Below the pieces are notes generated by a model. The model had not been told where the DNA came from and searched no databases. It was given only the letters and a program-made list of their open reading frames with translations. DNA of 64,000 nucleotides from Serratia sp. UGAL515B_01. Its GTDB lineage: Bacteria; Pseudomonadota; Gammaproteobacteria; Enterobacterales; Enterobacteriaceae. This document shows positions 24,233 through 34,181 of this stretch, in pieces. Made by a program: the position numbers and the translations under genes. Each line of letters opens with the position of its first letter. The stretch's first letter is position 1. Location: assembly GCF_033095805.1 (NCBI RefSeq), contig NZ_CP109901.1, positions 1,178,001-1,242,000 on the forward strand, read 5' to 3'.

Positions 24233-24658
24233 CTACCTGTGATCGGTGAGATTTTTGGTGAAGAAGTAGCGTTCATGCTCGACTGGGCAATTATGCAATA
24301 TCATCTGTAATTGATATCCGAGTTTTTCGTAGAATGGCCGAGCTTGGAAGCTGAAGGTATCTACCCGAGAGAAACGACAGCCATTGGCATATGCATGTTG
24401 CTCTGCCGCTTTTATTAGCTTACTCCCCACACCTCTGCCACGTAGTGTCTCAGAAACCCATAAGAGATCGATATTCAACCACTGACCTAGTGTACTACCG
24501 GTCAACCCGGCCAACTTGTGGCCGTTATCATCTAGGAAGAATACTCCAACGTTTTTATTAAGAATTTCGCCAACAAATCTGCTGTTATAAGCTTTCAAAT
24601 GGTTGCGAATTTCTTCGGCATCCTCTATCTGCAAGGTGTCTGTTACTGTGATATTCAT
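24233..24658 (-). CDS. GNAT-family N-acetyltransferase
   Basis: A 141-residue single-domain GNAT protein that would transfer acetyl from acetyl-CoA to an amine. VSETLRGRGVGSKLIKAAEQ contains the RGxGxGSKL-type pyrophosphate-binding loop (motif A), and ARPFYEKLGYQ is motif B. The target is unknown. The ATG at 24658 is preceded by GGGAGGACGAT, a strong ribosome binding site, so the longer frame to 24694 is not used. It ends 4 bases before the CorA-family gene, suggesting an operon. Confidence 0.85.
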   Translation of the reverse strand: MNITVTDTLQIEDAEEIRNHLKAYNSRFVGEILNKNVGVFFLDDNGHKLAGLTGSTLGQWLNIDLLWVSETLRGRGVGSKLIKAAEQHAYANGCRFSRVDTFSFQARPFYEKLGYQLQMILHNCPVEHERYFFTKNLTDHR

Positions 24659-24822
24659 ATCGTCCTCCCTCGTCCAGTTAATTAACTTAAGCACAGTTTA
24701 AGTAAAATGCAACATATTGAAATTTCAATTAAAGCAAGGTTGATTACCAATGTCTCTAACTTGGTGGCTTCGATGAATTCAGGATGGAATTATGGGATAA
24801 AAAAGGGAGGCGGCGACGGAAC

Positions 24823-24845
24823 CCTGCAACGAAAGCCGTTGCAGG
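24823..24845 (-). terminator. Hairpin after gstB
   Basis: CCTGCAAC and GTTGCAGG pair over a GAAAGCC loop, 18 bases past the gstB stop on the minus strand. No long T-tract follows directly. Confidence 0.5.
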
Positions 24846-24862
24846 CAAGAGACTCGTGCTAA

Positions 24863-25483
24863 TTAGGTCAGTGGGGTCATTACCGTGCTCTGGTAAGCGG
24901 GACGTGCGCAAAGTCTTTGGTACCAACGTTCCATGTGCGGACGTGGCTGACGTTTGATCGGCATTTCAAACCAGGCATAAATAAAGCTGCCGAGTGGAAT
25001 ATCCCCAATACCGAATACATCCCCAGAGAGATAGGGTTGACCTGCCAACGTTTGTTCTAAAATAGTGAAATGTTGCTCTAGTTCGGTGATAGCTGCTTCA
25101 ATTTTGCCCATATCGCGCTGTTCTGGTTGGGTGCGTACTATTCCTACGAAGACGGTGCGAAAGGGGACAACAATGGTTGAAATCTGCCAATCCATCCATT
25201 TTTCTGCTTGGGCTCGCACTAGAGGATCATTTGCATAAAAGGGATGCTGACCGAACTTTGCCGCTAGGTAGCGTACAATGGTATTGGATTCCCACAGTGC
25301 AAGATCATTATCTTGCAACAGAGGCACTAATCCGTTGGGATTGAGTGAGCGAAAAGTCTCTTCATCAGTTTTGCCGTAAGTGCCCCCCGCGTTAATATGA
25401 GTAAAATTTAGCCTTAACTCTGCGGCACACCAGAGTACTTTTTTTACATTGTTCGAGTTTTCACGGCCCCAAATAGTCAGCAT
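24863..25483 (-). CDS. gstB: Glutathione S-transferase GstB-like
   Basis: A 206-residue cytosolic GST. The N-terminal thioredoxin-fold domain (1-80) begins MLTIWGRENSNNVKKVLWC and has the glutathione-binding NPNGLVPLL and WESNTIVRYLA. The helical C-terminal domain holds EKWMDWQ and FGIGDIPLGSFIY with the conserved N-capping Asp. The WGRxNSxNVKKV start and the position next to dacC match E. coli gstB (yliJ). It stands alone on the minus strand, divergent from dacC. Confidence 0.87.
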   Translation of the reverse strand: MLTIWGRENSNNVKKVLWCAAELRLNFTHINAGGTYGKTDEETFRSLNPNGLVPLLQDNDLALWESNTIVRYLAAKFGQHPFYANDPLVRAQAEKWMDWQISTIVVPFRTVFVGIVRTQPEQRDMGKIEAAITELEQHFTILEQTLAGQPYLSGDVFGIGDIPLGSFIYAWFEMPIKRQPRPHMERWYQRLCARPAYQSTVMTPLT

Positions 25484-25912
25484 AAACAGTTTCTTCGCGC
25501 GTTAGAGTAAAGTAGTCATATTCCTACTCTACAAAATGACTTTTGTCACCACTGGACTCATAACAGCGATCGGGACTCACATTTTCCGCTTTGGTTGTTG
25601 ATGGCGTAAGGTGGGTGACTTTACCCTGTATATCAGTCATGGTGTTGAAGGTTTGCCTGACACTCTTCTCCGATGAAAACGTAGAGTTATGTAAAAATGG
25701 AGAAAGATCAGGCTAATCCCTGTAAAAATAGGTGTAATTTAATAAGCTCTTAGCTAAGGCTGTTTCAGGTTGTGCTGGCCACAATGGATAACACGTTATG
25801 TTTTGCTGTTGGCTGCATCCTTTCTAGCCACTCTCGCTAGTTGGCTTAAAACGTGAACATGTTTGAAAGTTAACGCTATTTCAATGGTTTAAATGGACAT
25901 TCTGGCGACGTA
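25484..25912. other. Divergent intergenic region gstB-dacC
   Basis: 429 bases that must carry both promoters. I see no ORF, repeat or operator that I can name. Confidence 0.45.
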
Positions 25913-27109
25913 ATGATGAAAAAAAACTTTTCTACCCCCCTTTGTAAACTGGCCCTCAGCGTAAGCGTCATGTTATTGATTGTTCCTAGCTTGCGTGCAG
26001 CCGATGCCCCTACTGTGCCTCAGGTTGATGCTAAAGCCTATGTGCTGATGGATTACAACAGCGGCAAAATTCTGGCAGAAGGTAATGCGGATACTCGCCT
26101 AGACCCTGCAAGCTTGACTAAAATCATGTCAAGCTATGTGATTGGCCAAGCTATAAAAGCGGGTAAAATTAAACCTGACGATCTGGTCACTGTTGGTAAA
26201 GATGCTTGGGCAACCGGTAACCCGACTTTGCGCGGTTCTTCGCTGATGTTTATCAAACCAGGCGATAGAGTGCCGGTATCGGAACTGAATAAAGGCATTG
26301 TTATTCAATCAGGTAATGATGCCAGCATCGCTCTGGCAGATTTTGTGGCGGGTAGCCAAGACTCTTTTGTTGGTTTGATGAATAATTATGCAAAAGCACT
26401 TGATTTGCAAAATACGCATTTCCTGACCGTACATGGCCTGGATGCGCAAGGTCAATACAGTACTGCTCGTGATATGGCGTTACTGAGCAAGGCACTGATC
26501 CGCGACGTGCCAGACGAATATGCTATTCATAAAGAGAAAGAATATACTTTCAACAAGATCCACCAGATAAACCGTAATCGGTTGCTCTGGAATAGCAACT
26601 TGAACGTGGATGGTATTAAAACCGGTTATACCAGTGGTGCGGGACATAATCTTGTCGCTTCGGCTACCGAAGGACCGATGCGTCTGATTTCGGTAGTGCT
26701 GGGTGCTCCGAGCGACCGGATCCGTTTCAGTGAGAGTGAGAAGCTGTTGAACTGGGGGTTTCGTTTCTACGAAACAGTAACGCCGATCAAAGCCGACAAA
26801 GCGTTTGTTACCCAAAAAGTGTGGTTTGGTGACGTTGGTGAAGTTCCGTTGGGTGTTGCAGAAGATGCGGCGGTGACTATTCCCAAAGGGCAGATGAAAA
26901 ACCTGAAAGCGTCCTATAAACTTAATCAGCCTACTCTGGAAGCACCACTGGCAAAAGGTCAGGCGGTGGGTACCATCGAGTTTCAGCTTGATGGCAAACT
27001 CATTGAGCAGCATCCATTAGTGGTGATGCAAGAGGTTAAAAAGGGGAACATCTTCAGCCGTATATGGGATTTTATCATGATGAAACTGAGCCAGTGGTTT
27101 GGTGGCTAA
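25913..27109 (+). CDS. dacC: D-alanyl-D-alanine carboxypeptidase (PBP6-type)
   Basis: This low-molecular-weight penicillin-binding protein trims the terminal D-Ala from peptidoglycan pentapeptides in the periplasm. Residues 1-29 are a signal peptide ending around LRAAD. The three active-site motifs are intact: SLTK at 67-70, SGN at 133-135 and KTG at 236-238. The C-terminus ([19 protein letters not shown]) is an amphipathic membrane anchor. It resembles E. coli DacC more than DacA or DacD ([23 protein letters not shown]), and its position between gstB and ybjG matches dacC. Confidence 0.92.
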   Translation: MMKKNFSTPLCKLALSVSVMLLIVPSLRAADAPTVPQVDAKAYVLMDYNSGKILAEGNADTRLDPASLTKIMSSYVIGQAIKAGKIKPDDLVTVGKDAWATGNPTLRGSSLMFIKPGDRVPVSELNKGIVIQSGNDASIALADFVAGSQDSFVGLMNNYAKALDLQNTHFLTVHGLDAQGQYSTARDMALLSKALIRDVPDEYAIHKEKEYTFNKIHQINRNRLLWNSNLNVDGIKTGYTSGAGHNLVASATEGPMRLISVVLGAPSDRIRFSESEKLLNWGFRFYETVTPIKADKAFVTQKVWFGDVGEVPLGVAEDAAVTIPKGQMKNLKASYKLNQPTLEAPLAKGQAVGTIEFQLDGKLIEQHPLVVMQEVKKGNIFSRIWDFIMMKLSQWFGG

Positions 27110-27130
27110 TGTGCTCGCAGTGACACTTTT

Positions 27131-27156
27131 CTAAGGGGCCGCGAGTGGCCCTTTAA
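27131..27156 (+). terminator. Hairpin after dacC
   Basis: AAGGGGCC pairs with GGCCCTT around GCGAGT, 24 bases after the dacC stop. Confidence 0.5.
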
Positions 27157-27385
27157 GAGTATCAATGACGTGACATGACCTTTATACCTAGATTTCTCCG
27201 AGTAGTTTACCGTAGTTGCTATTTATCTACTTTTTCTTGGCTACTTTGTTTGTCATTACCAAACATGAACGACCCCGGTCTTGCTTTGCGCGCAAATGAC
27301 CGCAAGAGCGGTACTCGCGTGTAATTGAGGGATACAGCCTAGGTTCGCTCCCGCGCTCTGGCTTTAAAACGGTGCAAGAGGATAA

Positions 27386-27411
27386 GCCGGCACTTAAGTT
27401 AAGCACCGGCC
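27386..27411 (-). terminator. Hairpin after sdaC
   Basis: GCCGG and CCGGC arms extended by CTTAA/TTAAG with two mismatches, 9 bases past the sdaC stop on the minus strand. The T-tract is poor. Confidence 0.45.
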
Positions 27412-27419
27412 TAAAGTGA

Positions 27420-28718
27420 TTAACCGAACAAAGTGTACAGAATGGCAGAAATGGCAATCAACCCCATCACGACAACGAAGATGTTGCTGATGCGACCGCT
27501 GTATTTGCGCATTGCTGGAACTTTATGGATGGCGTACATCGGCATCAGGAATAGCAGTACCGCGATGATTGGCCCACCTAGACTCTCGATCATACCCAAA
27601 ATGCTTGGGTTCAAGGTTGCAACAATCCAGGTTGTTATTAACATGAAGATCGCGGTGATACGGTTCAATTTGTTGGTACTGATGGTTTTACCATGACTTT
27701 TCATCGTTTTTGAAATCAAGCCATTAAAACCCTCACGTGCGCCCAGATAGTGACCCAGAAATGATTTGGTGATGGCGATAAACGCGATGAACGGGGCAAT
27801 ATACTCGATCATCGGATTATTAAAATGGTTGGCTAGGTAAGACAGAATTGAGATGTTCTGTGCTTTGGCTTCGGCCAGATCCACTGGAGACAGGCTTAGC
27901 ACGCAACTAAAGACAAAGAACATGACGGTTACTACCATCATAGTGTGTGCATAGGCCAGAATACGTGAACACTTGCTTTCAGCATCATCACCATATTCTT
28001 CACGTTTTGCCACCGCAAAAGCTGAAATGATCGGTGAATGGTTGAAAGAGAACACCATGACGGGAATAGCTAGCCATAGGGTGACTATCAGACCGTGGCC
28101 CACACCATTGCCAGAACTCGCGAGAGAGACGTTTTCGAAAATGGCACCGGTCCAGTTAGGGATCAGGTACAGTGCTAATAACATCAGTACTGCAACAAAC
28201 GGAAAAACCAGAATACTCATTTTTTTCACAATGGCTTGTTCACCGAAACGCACGATACACATTAGGCAAACTATCAGAATCAAAGCCAAAATGGCCCGTG
28301 GGGGCGAAGCAAAACCAAGCTGGTGGGTAATAAAACTGTCTACGGTATTAGTGATAGCGACGCTATAGACCAGTAGGATAGGGTAGATGGCGAAGAAATA
28401 TAGGAGGGTAATCAACTTACCTGCACCATTGCCAAAATGTTCCTCTACCACCACAGTGATATCTTCCCCTGGGTTTTTACCAGACAAAACGAAGCGGCAC
28501 AGGCCGCGGTGGGCAAAATAGGTCATCGGAAAGGCGATAATGGCCATGATGATCAATGGGATCAAACCACCGATACCTGCGTTGATTGGTAAGAAGAGGA
28601 CGCCTGCGCCGATTGCGGTACCGTAAAGACCCAGCATCCACATAGTATCTGATTTCCGCCAGGTAGTGCTTGAACCTGATTCCTCTGAGGCAATGGTGCC
28701 TGTATGTGTAGTGTCCAT
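27420..28718 (-). CDS. sdaC: Serine transporter SdaC
   Basis: SdaC is an inner-membrane serine/proton symporter of the HAAAP family, which supplies L-serine for catabolism. The 432-residue protein has about 11 hydrophobic segments. [55 protein letters not shown] and [15 protein letters not shown] match the E. coli protein nearly residue for residue. In E. coli sdaC is followed by serine deaminase sdaB; here it stands alone. Its promoter should be in the long AT-rich region upstream. Confidence 0.95.
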   Translation of the reverse strand: MDTTHTGTIASEESGSSTTWRKSDTMWMLGLYGTAIGAGVLFLPINAGIGGLIPLIIMAIIAFPMTYFAHRGLCRFVLSGKNPGEDITVVVEEHFGNGAGKLITLLYFFAIYPILLVYSVAITNTVDSFITHQLGFASPPRAILALILIVCLMCIVRFGEQAIVKKMSILVFPFVAVLMLLALYLIPNWTGAIFENVSLASSGNGVGHGLIVTLWLAIPVMVFSFNHSPIISAFAVAKREEYGDDAESKCSRILAYAHTMMVVTVMFFVFSCVLSLSPVDLAEAKAQNISILSYLANHFNNPMIEYIAPFIAFIAITKSFLGHYLGAREGFNGLISKTMKSHGKTISTNKLNRITAIFMLITTWIVATLNPSILGMIESLGGPIIAVLLFLMPMYAIHKVPAMRKYSGRISNIFVVVMGLIAISAILYTLFG

Positions 28719-29317
28719 AAAATATCTCCGAGGTGAACACGTTAATTTAAAGACAAAGCTGAAGATTAAAACTTTTCGTCGGAATAATGGTCATGACGGT
28801 AATGACAAAATTAGGTGTTGCTAATGAGGGATGTCTCTGACTTTTTTATTATGTTAATTACCTTCAAGGATAACTGTTGATTAATTGAATAAATGATTTA
28901 CTGCTGTTAAGTGGATTAAATTTATTGGTTATTTTATCGATTTATACGCTACAACCTCTGCTGTTAAAAATGTAACGATTGAAAGAATAAAAAACCGTAA
29001 TCTCGCTATAAAATTATTTTTTATTCCTAATTATTATCTTATAATAATATTTTATATTATTGTTAATTTTTTGTTTGATTTTTTATTCGCGATGAATTTT
29101 ATTGTTAATTTTAGGTGTTGATTTATATTTTTTCATATAACAATATAAACATTTTATTTACTGGTAAAGGAACGGTTTTTTGTGGGGGATACTGGATGCA
29201 TTAATGACATGTTTTTTAATAATAAATTTGGCAAGTTGTTGCGAACTATTACTCTATATTTAGACTACATCTATTAATTACAAATGAGCTATTTGTTTTT
29301 ATTGTATTTTTTTAAAC
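28719..29317. other. AT-rich intergenic region between sdaC and deoC remnant
   Basis: 599 bases without a gene, strikingly AT-rich from about 28840 to 29310 (long runs of AT such as ATTATTATCTTATAATAAT). Some of it must serve as the sdaC promoter. The rest has no recognisable content and may be decayed or foreign DNA. Confidence 0.5.
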
Positions 29318-29902
29318 CTACAGCGTGTGGTTTAAAATCGTAAAGCGATAGTATGCTAACTCATTACCCACGGTCACACGCATCAGCTTGATATGCTCTT
29401 CACGAGCGCCTCCGGTACTGAACCCAGTAGAGGTTTTAACAAAAGCGACATCAAGCTCGCGACACATTTCACAAACTTGCACGATCTGAGCATCGCTGAG
29501 CAGGCAAGTTTCTAAGATGACCTTCAGTAGGATCACTGAGCAAACCTCACGCACGGCGGCTATGTCGGCTTTTACTTCCTCCAGCAGACCGCTTTGCAGC
29601 CAACCAACATTTATCACCATATCGATTTCCTGTGCCCCTGCAGCGATAGCGGCTTTGGCTTCGAAGGCTTTTACCACCGTCAAACTAGCCCCTAAGGGGA
29701 AACCAATTACCGAGCATATTTTAACGTCGCTTTCCCTTAACAAATGCGCAGCAAGGGGAACATAGCTTGAATTGACGTAAAGAGCATAAAAATTGTGTTG
29801 CAAAGCCTCATCGCACACTTTAGCTATTTGGCTTTCAGTCGCGTCCATGGCCAGCAAGGTGTGGTCAATATAGCGAGCATAATCAGTTTGTTCGTTATCC
29901 AT
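29318..29902 (-). pseudogene. deoC: Deoxyribose-phosphate aldolase, C-terminally truncated
   Basis: DeoC cleaves deoxyribose-5-phosphate to acetaldehyde and glyceraldehyde-3-phosphate. The first 179 residues are a good match to the short DeoC type: [45 protein letters not shown] (proton-relay Asp94) and [13 protein letters not shown], where Lys156 forms the Schiff base. After LMRVTVG the sequence changes to an unrelated 15-residue tail. The expected VKASGGIR segment with the second catalytic lysine and the final barrel strands, around 35-40 residues, is absent. I find no frameshifted continuation downstream. The product is probably inactive. In E. coli the repressor gene deoR occupies this position between dacC and ybjG. 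Confidence 0.85.
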
Positions 29903-30116
29903 GGTTATCTCTATGAATTTAAAGCATGTTGAAATATTACTGTTACAGCATTTTTACCCAATTTTAATAAACAAAATGATAGGGTCGGGCTTTACTAAAG
30001 CTCAGAGAGTTAAGGGGGGCCGTATAACCGTTATTTGAATAACATTAAATTGAAAATTTTAGATGTGAAATCTATAGCGATATGGCAGTGGCAAGGATAA
30101 ACCCTGCCTGAAGCGA

Positions 30117-30722
30117 TTACTCTTGCACCCAACCTTTGCGGATCGGGAAGGCGAACAGGAAATGGTACAGGCGTATCAATTTACCTGCGACGAGTTCGCC
30201 ACACAGTGCCCATAGCAGTTGTGCAAACAGACAACCCAGTGCACCCAGCAAAAAACCGCCTACCATATCTAACGGCCAGTGTACGCCAAGATATACCCGT
30301 GACCATGCAATTGTGATGGCAATGATCATTAGCAACATACCCGACCAGACACGATGCCAACTCAGGAAAGCCAAGGCAAAAGTGAAAATTGCAGTACCAT
30401 GATTGCTAGGGAATGAACTGTCTGGTGCGTGTGCCAAAAAATTGTGGCCAATACCGACAGCAAAGGGACGTTCGTGTGGTAGCAGCATGCCAATAACTGC
30501 AGCTACAACCATAGCGAACAGTAAAGCAATTGTTGTTTTTGCGATGACTTCGCGTTGTGCCTTTAACTGATCTTTAGCTCCCCAGAACCACATACCGACG
30601 ATCAGTAGCGGTATAACGACAATAAGATCTTTTGCGGCAAAGATGGCAAAACTGATTAACCCTTGCGGACTTGCCGAGGAGGCATTGATCCAGGCGAAAA
30701 GAAAATAGTTCAATTGCTCCAT
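30117..30722 (-). CDS. ybjG: Undecaprenyl-diphosphate phosphatase YbjG
   Basis: A PAP2-superfamily inner-membrane phosphatase that recycles undecaprenyl pyrophosphate, the lipid carrier for cell-wall and surface polysaccharides. The 201-residue protein has about six membrane segments. The catalytic motifs are LPHERPF, PSNHG and SRVYLGVHWPLDM. It ends FAFPIRKGWVQE, like E. coli YbjG. The start is ATGGAGCAATTG. A PmrA-type and a PhoP-type box lie 125-220 bases upstream, consistent with known BasR/PmrA control of ybjG in E. coli. Confidence 0.92.
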   Translation of the reverse strand: MEQLNYFLFAWINASSASPQGLISFAIFAAKDLIVVIPLLIVGMWFWGAKDQLKAQREVIAKTTIALLFAMVVAAVIGMLLPHERPFAVGIGHNFLAHAPDSSFPSNHGTAIFTFALAFLSWHRVWSGMLLMIIAITIAWSRVYLGVHWPLDMVGGFLLGALGCLFAQLLWALCGELVAGKLIRLYHFLFAFPIRKGWVQE

Positions 30723-30846
30723 GATGTATAACCTCGTCTTACGGCGGAAAAAGTGGTTAACCTACCAACTAAAAAAAACCAAAACGTTGCTAACGTTAAA
30801 AGGAAGTAAGTAAGGAGTAAAGGGAGTAAGCATTATTCTATATCCT

Positions 30847-30863
30847 TGTTTAGGATTGATTTA
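30847..30863. promoter_or_regulatory. Candidate PhoP box
   Basis: TGTTTA-N5-GATTTA, one mismatch from the direct-repeat consensus (T/G)GTTTA-N5-(T/G)GTTTA, in the divergent ybjG-eco region. A chance occurrence is possible. Confidence 0.35.
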
Positions 30864-30923
30864 ATCAGTATTTCTCTTGGACTAACACATTAACAGTGTG
30901 GTTGACTATGGTAATAAAATAAT

Positions 30924-30940
30924 CTTAAGGAGATCTTAAT
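30924..30940. promoter_or_regulatory. Candidate PmrA/BasR box
   Basis: CTTAAG-GAGAT-CTTAAT is an exact match to the PmrA direct repeat YTTAAK-N5-YTTAAK. It lies 202 bases upstream of ybjG and 118 bases upstream of eco. ybjG is a known BasR target in E. coli; eco is not, to my knowledge. Confidence 0.55.
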
Positions 30941-31057
30941 GGATGTTTAGTTGCACCATTTCTCTTGGATGGAGAGATCCAGATTTAGCCTATAATTTGA
31001 CGGTATGATTTCTGTTAATGTTCAACACGATGGCATTGTGATTTATAAGGATAAACA

Positions 31058-31570
31058 ATGAATAAGTTTTCTTTCGTCTTCGCTAGTTTGTTAATGGCAA
31101 CCTCGGCCAGTACTATTGCTGCAAACACCGCTGAAAATGGCGATATCAGCGCACAGCCTTTGGAAAAGGTGGCACCATTTCCTAAAGCAGAGGAGGGGAT
31201 GAGTCGCCAGGTGATTTATTTACCGCCACAAGAAAATGAAGATAACTTCAAGGTTGAATTGCTAATTGGTAAAACACTGGAAGTGGATTGCAATCGTCAT
31301 ATGATGGGAGGCAATCTTGAGAGTAAAACGCTGGAAGGTTGGGGATATACTTATTTTGTCCTTGAGAAACTTTCCCCCCCAGCATCAACCATGATGGCTT
31401 GCCCTGATAATACTAAGCGCAATGAGTTTGTGGCTGCTCATTTAGGTGACAGCGCTTTGCAGCGTTACAACAGCCGTTTGCCAATCGTGGTTTATGTGCC
31501 TAAGGATGTCGAGGTGCGTTACCGTGTGTGGTCAGCTAGCACGGATATTGGGCGTGCGGTGGTAAAATAG
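31058..31570 (+). CDS. eco: Ecotin, periplasmic serine protease inhibitor
   Basis: Ecotin is a dimeric periplasmic inhibitor of trypsin-fold proteases, thought to protect the cell from host proteases such as neutrophil elastase. Residues 1-22 are a signal peptide (ending TIAANT). The mature protein has [42 protein letters not shown] and the reactive-site loop STMMACPD with Met at P1. Two cysteines form the loop-stabilising disulfide. [18 protein letters not shown] is the dimerisation end. The 170-residue length fits. The gene stands alone, after AAGGATAAACAATG. Confidence 0.96.
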   Translation: MNKFSFVFASLLMATSASTIAANTAENGDISAQPLEKVAPFPKAEEGMSRQVIYLPPQENEDNFKVELLIGKTLEVDCNRHMMGGNLESKTLEGWGYTYFVLEKLSPPASTMMACPDNTKRNEFVAAHLGDSALQRYNSRLPIVVYVPKDVEVRYRVWSASTDIGRAVVK

Positions 31571-31665
31571 TTACTACCAGAACCGTATTCAATAAAGCCT
31601 AGTGTTAAAAAATCCCCAAGCTGTGTTCTTTAATGGTCACAGCTTTGATCGGTTGCCCCAAAAAA

Positions 31666-31753
31666 TCTCCCATGCTATGACACAGTTGGCCACGACTATG
31701 GCAGGTTGAGTAATGCAGTCTTAGCTTCTGCAACTTGGAGGTAAGAAGGATAC
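31666..31753. repeat. Possible degenerate ERIC element
   Basis: The right half GGTTGAGTAATGCAGTCTTA followed by GCTTCTGCAACTTGGAGG and GGATACA resembles the ERIC right arm. The left part is poorly conserved. Confidence 0.3.
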
Positions 31754-31867
31754 ACAAATGGTTTTTTGAAATCAGCATTAGTGGAAGGGGAGGTACTGTC
31801 TTTTTTTATACTGCTCCCGAAAAGTTTATGGTAATTGTTTTTTATTTTAACTATAAATTTTAGGCAA

Positions 31868-31948
31868 TAAAAAACCCGTTAATCTTGAACCTGAAAAGGC
31901 GGGACTAACGGGCTCCACAAATTTGGGACATCAAAGAAAAGCAGTGGC
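31868..31948 (-). ncRNA. rybB: Small regulatory RNA RybB
   Basis: The minus strand reads GCCACTGCTTTTCTTT from 31948, the well-known RybB 5' end that serves as the seed for base pairing with outer-membrane protein mRNAs. It continues GATGTCCCAAATTTGTGGAG and ends in a terminator hairpin (CCCGTTA...TAACGGG) followed by six T. Length is about 81 nt, against about 79 in E. coli, where rybB also lies just upstream of ybjL. RybB is an Hfq-dependent repressor made under sigma-E control during envelope stress. Confidence 0.95.
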
Positions 31949-31951
31949 ACT

Positions 31952-31982
31952 AACTCAGACTACCTGCCGATCGAAAAGTTCT
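31952..31982 (-). promoter_or_regulatory. Sigma-E promoter of rybB
   Basis: On the minus strand AGAACTT (31982-31976) is separated by 16 bases from TCTGA (31959-31955), and the RybB 5' end follows 6-7 bases later. This fits the sigma-E consensus GGAACTT-N16-TCTGA/TCAAA. Confidence 0.85.
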
Positions 31983-32039
31983 GCCTGGCAAGAAAATTTT
32001 TTAAATTTTTTTGTTGTAAAGTTATTTCTTTTTTATCTG

Positions 32040-33728
32040 TCAACCTGCTATTCCTGGCCATATTACAACGATAAGTGAACCTGCCAATGTTAACAAAACG
32101 TTAGCTATGGCATAGGTTCCTGCGTAACCCAATGCAGGGATGTTACTCCTTGCTGTATCGCTGATGATTTCCATTGCTGGTGCGCATGTGCGAGCACCCA
32201 TAATGGCACCGAACAACAGTGCTCGGTTCATCCGCAGTACATAAGCGCCAAACAGGAAACAGATAATGACTGGCACAAGGCTGACGGTCAAACCGGCGAT
32301 CAGCATCTGGCCGCCAATAGTTCCAAGACTGTTGCCGATCCCATCACCCGCACTCAGCCCTACGCCAGCCATAAATACCATTAAACCAAACTCTTTCACC
32401 ATATTTAGCGCACCCTGAGGGATATAGCCAAACGTTGGATGATTAGCACGCAGAAAGCCAAGCATAATGCCGGAGATCAACAAACCTGCAGCGTTGCCAA
32501 TGCCGAATGAGAAATGACTGAACTGAATGGTGATTTGGCCAATGAGTAAGCCAACAATAAAGAAAGAACAGAATGCCAGGAGATCGGTAACCTGGCTATG
32601 AATCGAGATAAAGCCAATCTTCTCAGCTACGTTTTTAACTCTGCGTGCGTCGCCACTTACCTGAAGGACGTCACCTTTATTCAACACGATACTATCATCA
32701 ATCGGCATTTCTATCTGGCTGCGGATAACGCGATTCAGGAAACAACCGTGGTCGGTTAATTTCAATTGACTCAGGCGTTTACCTACCGCATTACTGTTTT
32801 TGACAACAATCTCTTCAGTAATAATACGCATATCCAGTAGGTCACGATCAAAGACTTCTTTACCGTTACGGAAACTCGGATCTAGCCTGGAATGAGCATC
32901 GGGATAGCCAACTAGGGAAATCTCATCTCCGACCTGTAATACGGCATCCCCATCAGGATTGGCCAAAATGCCATTGCGGCGGATGCGTTCAATGTAACAG
33001 CCGGTTTGGCGATAGATACCAAGTTCACGCAGATTTTTGCCGTCAGCCCAGCCCACCAGTTCCTGACCGACGCGGTAAGCGCGGATCACCGGCAGGTAAA
33101 CTTTACGTTGGCTATCAGTATCAAGGCCACGTTCACGGGCAATTTGTTGCGCTGAGGTAGAGAGATCTTGACGTTGCAGCTTGGGCAAGTAGCGAGCGCC
33201 AAAAATCAGGCTGACCAAACCAATCAGATAAGTCAGCGCGTAACCCAAGCTCAAGTTATCTTGTGTTGCGAGTAAAGTCGGGCTACTCGGTATGGTATTA
33301 CGCAACGTATCTCCAGCGCCTACCAATACCGGTGTTGAGGTCATTGACCCTGCGAGCATACCCGCGGTTAGGCCAATATCCCAGTGGAACAGTTTTCCTA
33401 GCCCGATGGCGATTATCATACCGGAACCGACCATCACCAGCGCCAACATGAAGTAGTTTTTGCCGTCGCGGAAAAAAATCGAAAAAAAGTTAGGGCCTGC
33501 TTCAACGCCAACGCAAAAAATAAATAACATAAAGCCGAGGTTGAGGGCTTCAGTGTTAATGGAGAAGTGCTGTTGACCAAGTAACAGGGATACGACCAAA
33601 ACGCCAATGGAATTACCGAGTTGAACGGAACCCAAGCGGATTTTTCCAAGGCAGAGCCCGAGAGCGAGTACCACAAACAGTAACAGAATGTAGTTACCGT
33701 TTAACAAACTAGCGACGTTTATATTCAC
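32040..33728 (-). CDS. ybjL: Putative transporter YbjL (AspT/YidE family)
   Basis: An inner-membrane protein of the AspT-type exchanger (AAE) family; its substrate is unknown. The 562-residue protein starts at GTG ([16 protein letters not shown], as in E. coli YbjL). Two hydrophobic halves, each with GxxxG-rich segments ([20 protein letters not shown] and [15 protein letters not shown]), flank two central TrkA-C domains at about 200-370 ([33 protein letters not shown]). An open frame extends 15 codons upstream, but the GTG start is the conserved one. It is the next gene after rybB, as in E. coli. Confidence 0.92.
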   Translation of the reverse strand: MNINVASLLNGNYILLLFVVLALGLCLGKIRLGSVQLGNSIGVLVVSLLLGQQHFSINTEALNLGFMLFIFCVGVEAGPNFFSIFFRDGKNYFMLALVMVGSGMIIAIGLGKLFHWDIGLTAGMLAGSMTSTPVLVGAGDTLRNTIPSSPTLLATQDNLSLGYALTYLIGLVSLIFGARYLPKLQRQDLSTSAQQIARERGLDTDSQRKVYLPVIRAYRVGQELVGWADGKNLRELGIYRQTGCYIERIRRNGILANPDGDAVLQVGDEISLVGYPDAHSRLDPSFRNGKEVFDRDLLDMRIITEEIVVKNSNAVGKRLSQLKLTDHGCFLNRVIRSQIEMPIDDSIVLNKGDVLQVSGDARRVKNVAEKIGFISIHSQVTDLLAFCSFFIVGLLIGQITIQFSHFSFGIGNAAGLLISGIMLGFLRANHPTFGYIPQGALNMVKEFGLMVFMAGVGLSAGDGIGNSLGTIGGQMLIAGLTVSLVPVIICFLFGAYVLRMNRALLFGAIMGARTCAPAMEIISDTARSNIPALGYAGTYAIANVLLTLAGSLIVVIWPGIAG

Positions 33729-34181
33729 GGAGTATAACTTATTGTTTACCAGCAAATGCTTGATATAGAACACTATAAGATATAAATTTAGCCATAAAAT
33801 ATATGGATAAAGCCAATCGAAGTGCTCACCAATGGAAAGGTAACTCGATCAAACGATCAGTGGTGTTTATTCTAGCTTCTTAGAAGCATGACAGCCAGCA
33901 TAAAGCTATCTGTGCCACTGATCTGTTTTGACTAGGGAATGGGCTCAGCCAATACTGCCAATTTTAGTGGCGTGTCACGAGATGCGTGACAAGGCTGTTT
34001 TACTCGGTGTAGTCAGTGGTCACACCGTTATACCTATCATATCGCAAGTCGCATGAGCTTTGGCTTTTTTGCAACTCGGATTATTTAGGGTATATCCATC
34101 AGTCCTTCAGACAGTAAGGCTGTTGATGATGTGAATCGGTTGTATGGCTGCACCTTGGAACCTATAGGGTAGAAAAGGGAG
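33729..34181. other. Divergent intergenic region ybjL-ybjM
   Basis: 453 bases. A short ERIC lies at 34029-34094. The rest should contain the two promoters; nothing else was recognised. Confidence 0.5.
34029..34094. repeat. Short ERIC element (copy 7)
   Basis: About 66 bp with the left end TATACCTATCATATCGCAAG and the right end GCAACTCGGATTATTTAGGG then TATA. These are the two ERIC ends with the centre deleted. Confidence 0.7.

Noticed and set aside
31571..31867. A gene or gene remnant between eco and rybB
   Set aside because: Six-frame reading gave only short stretches without recognisable motifs; at most a degenerate ERIC is present.
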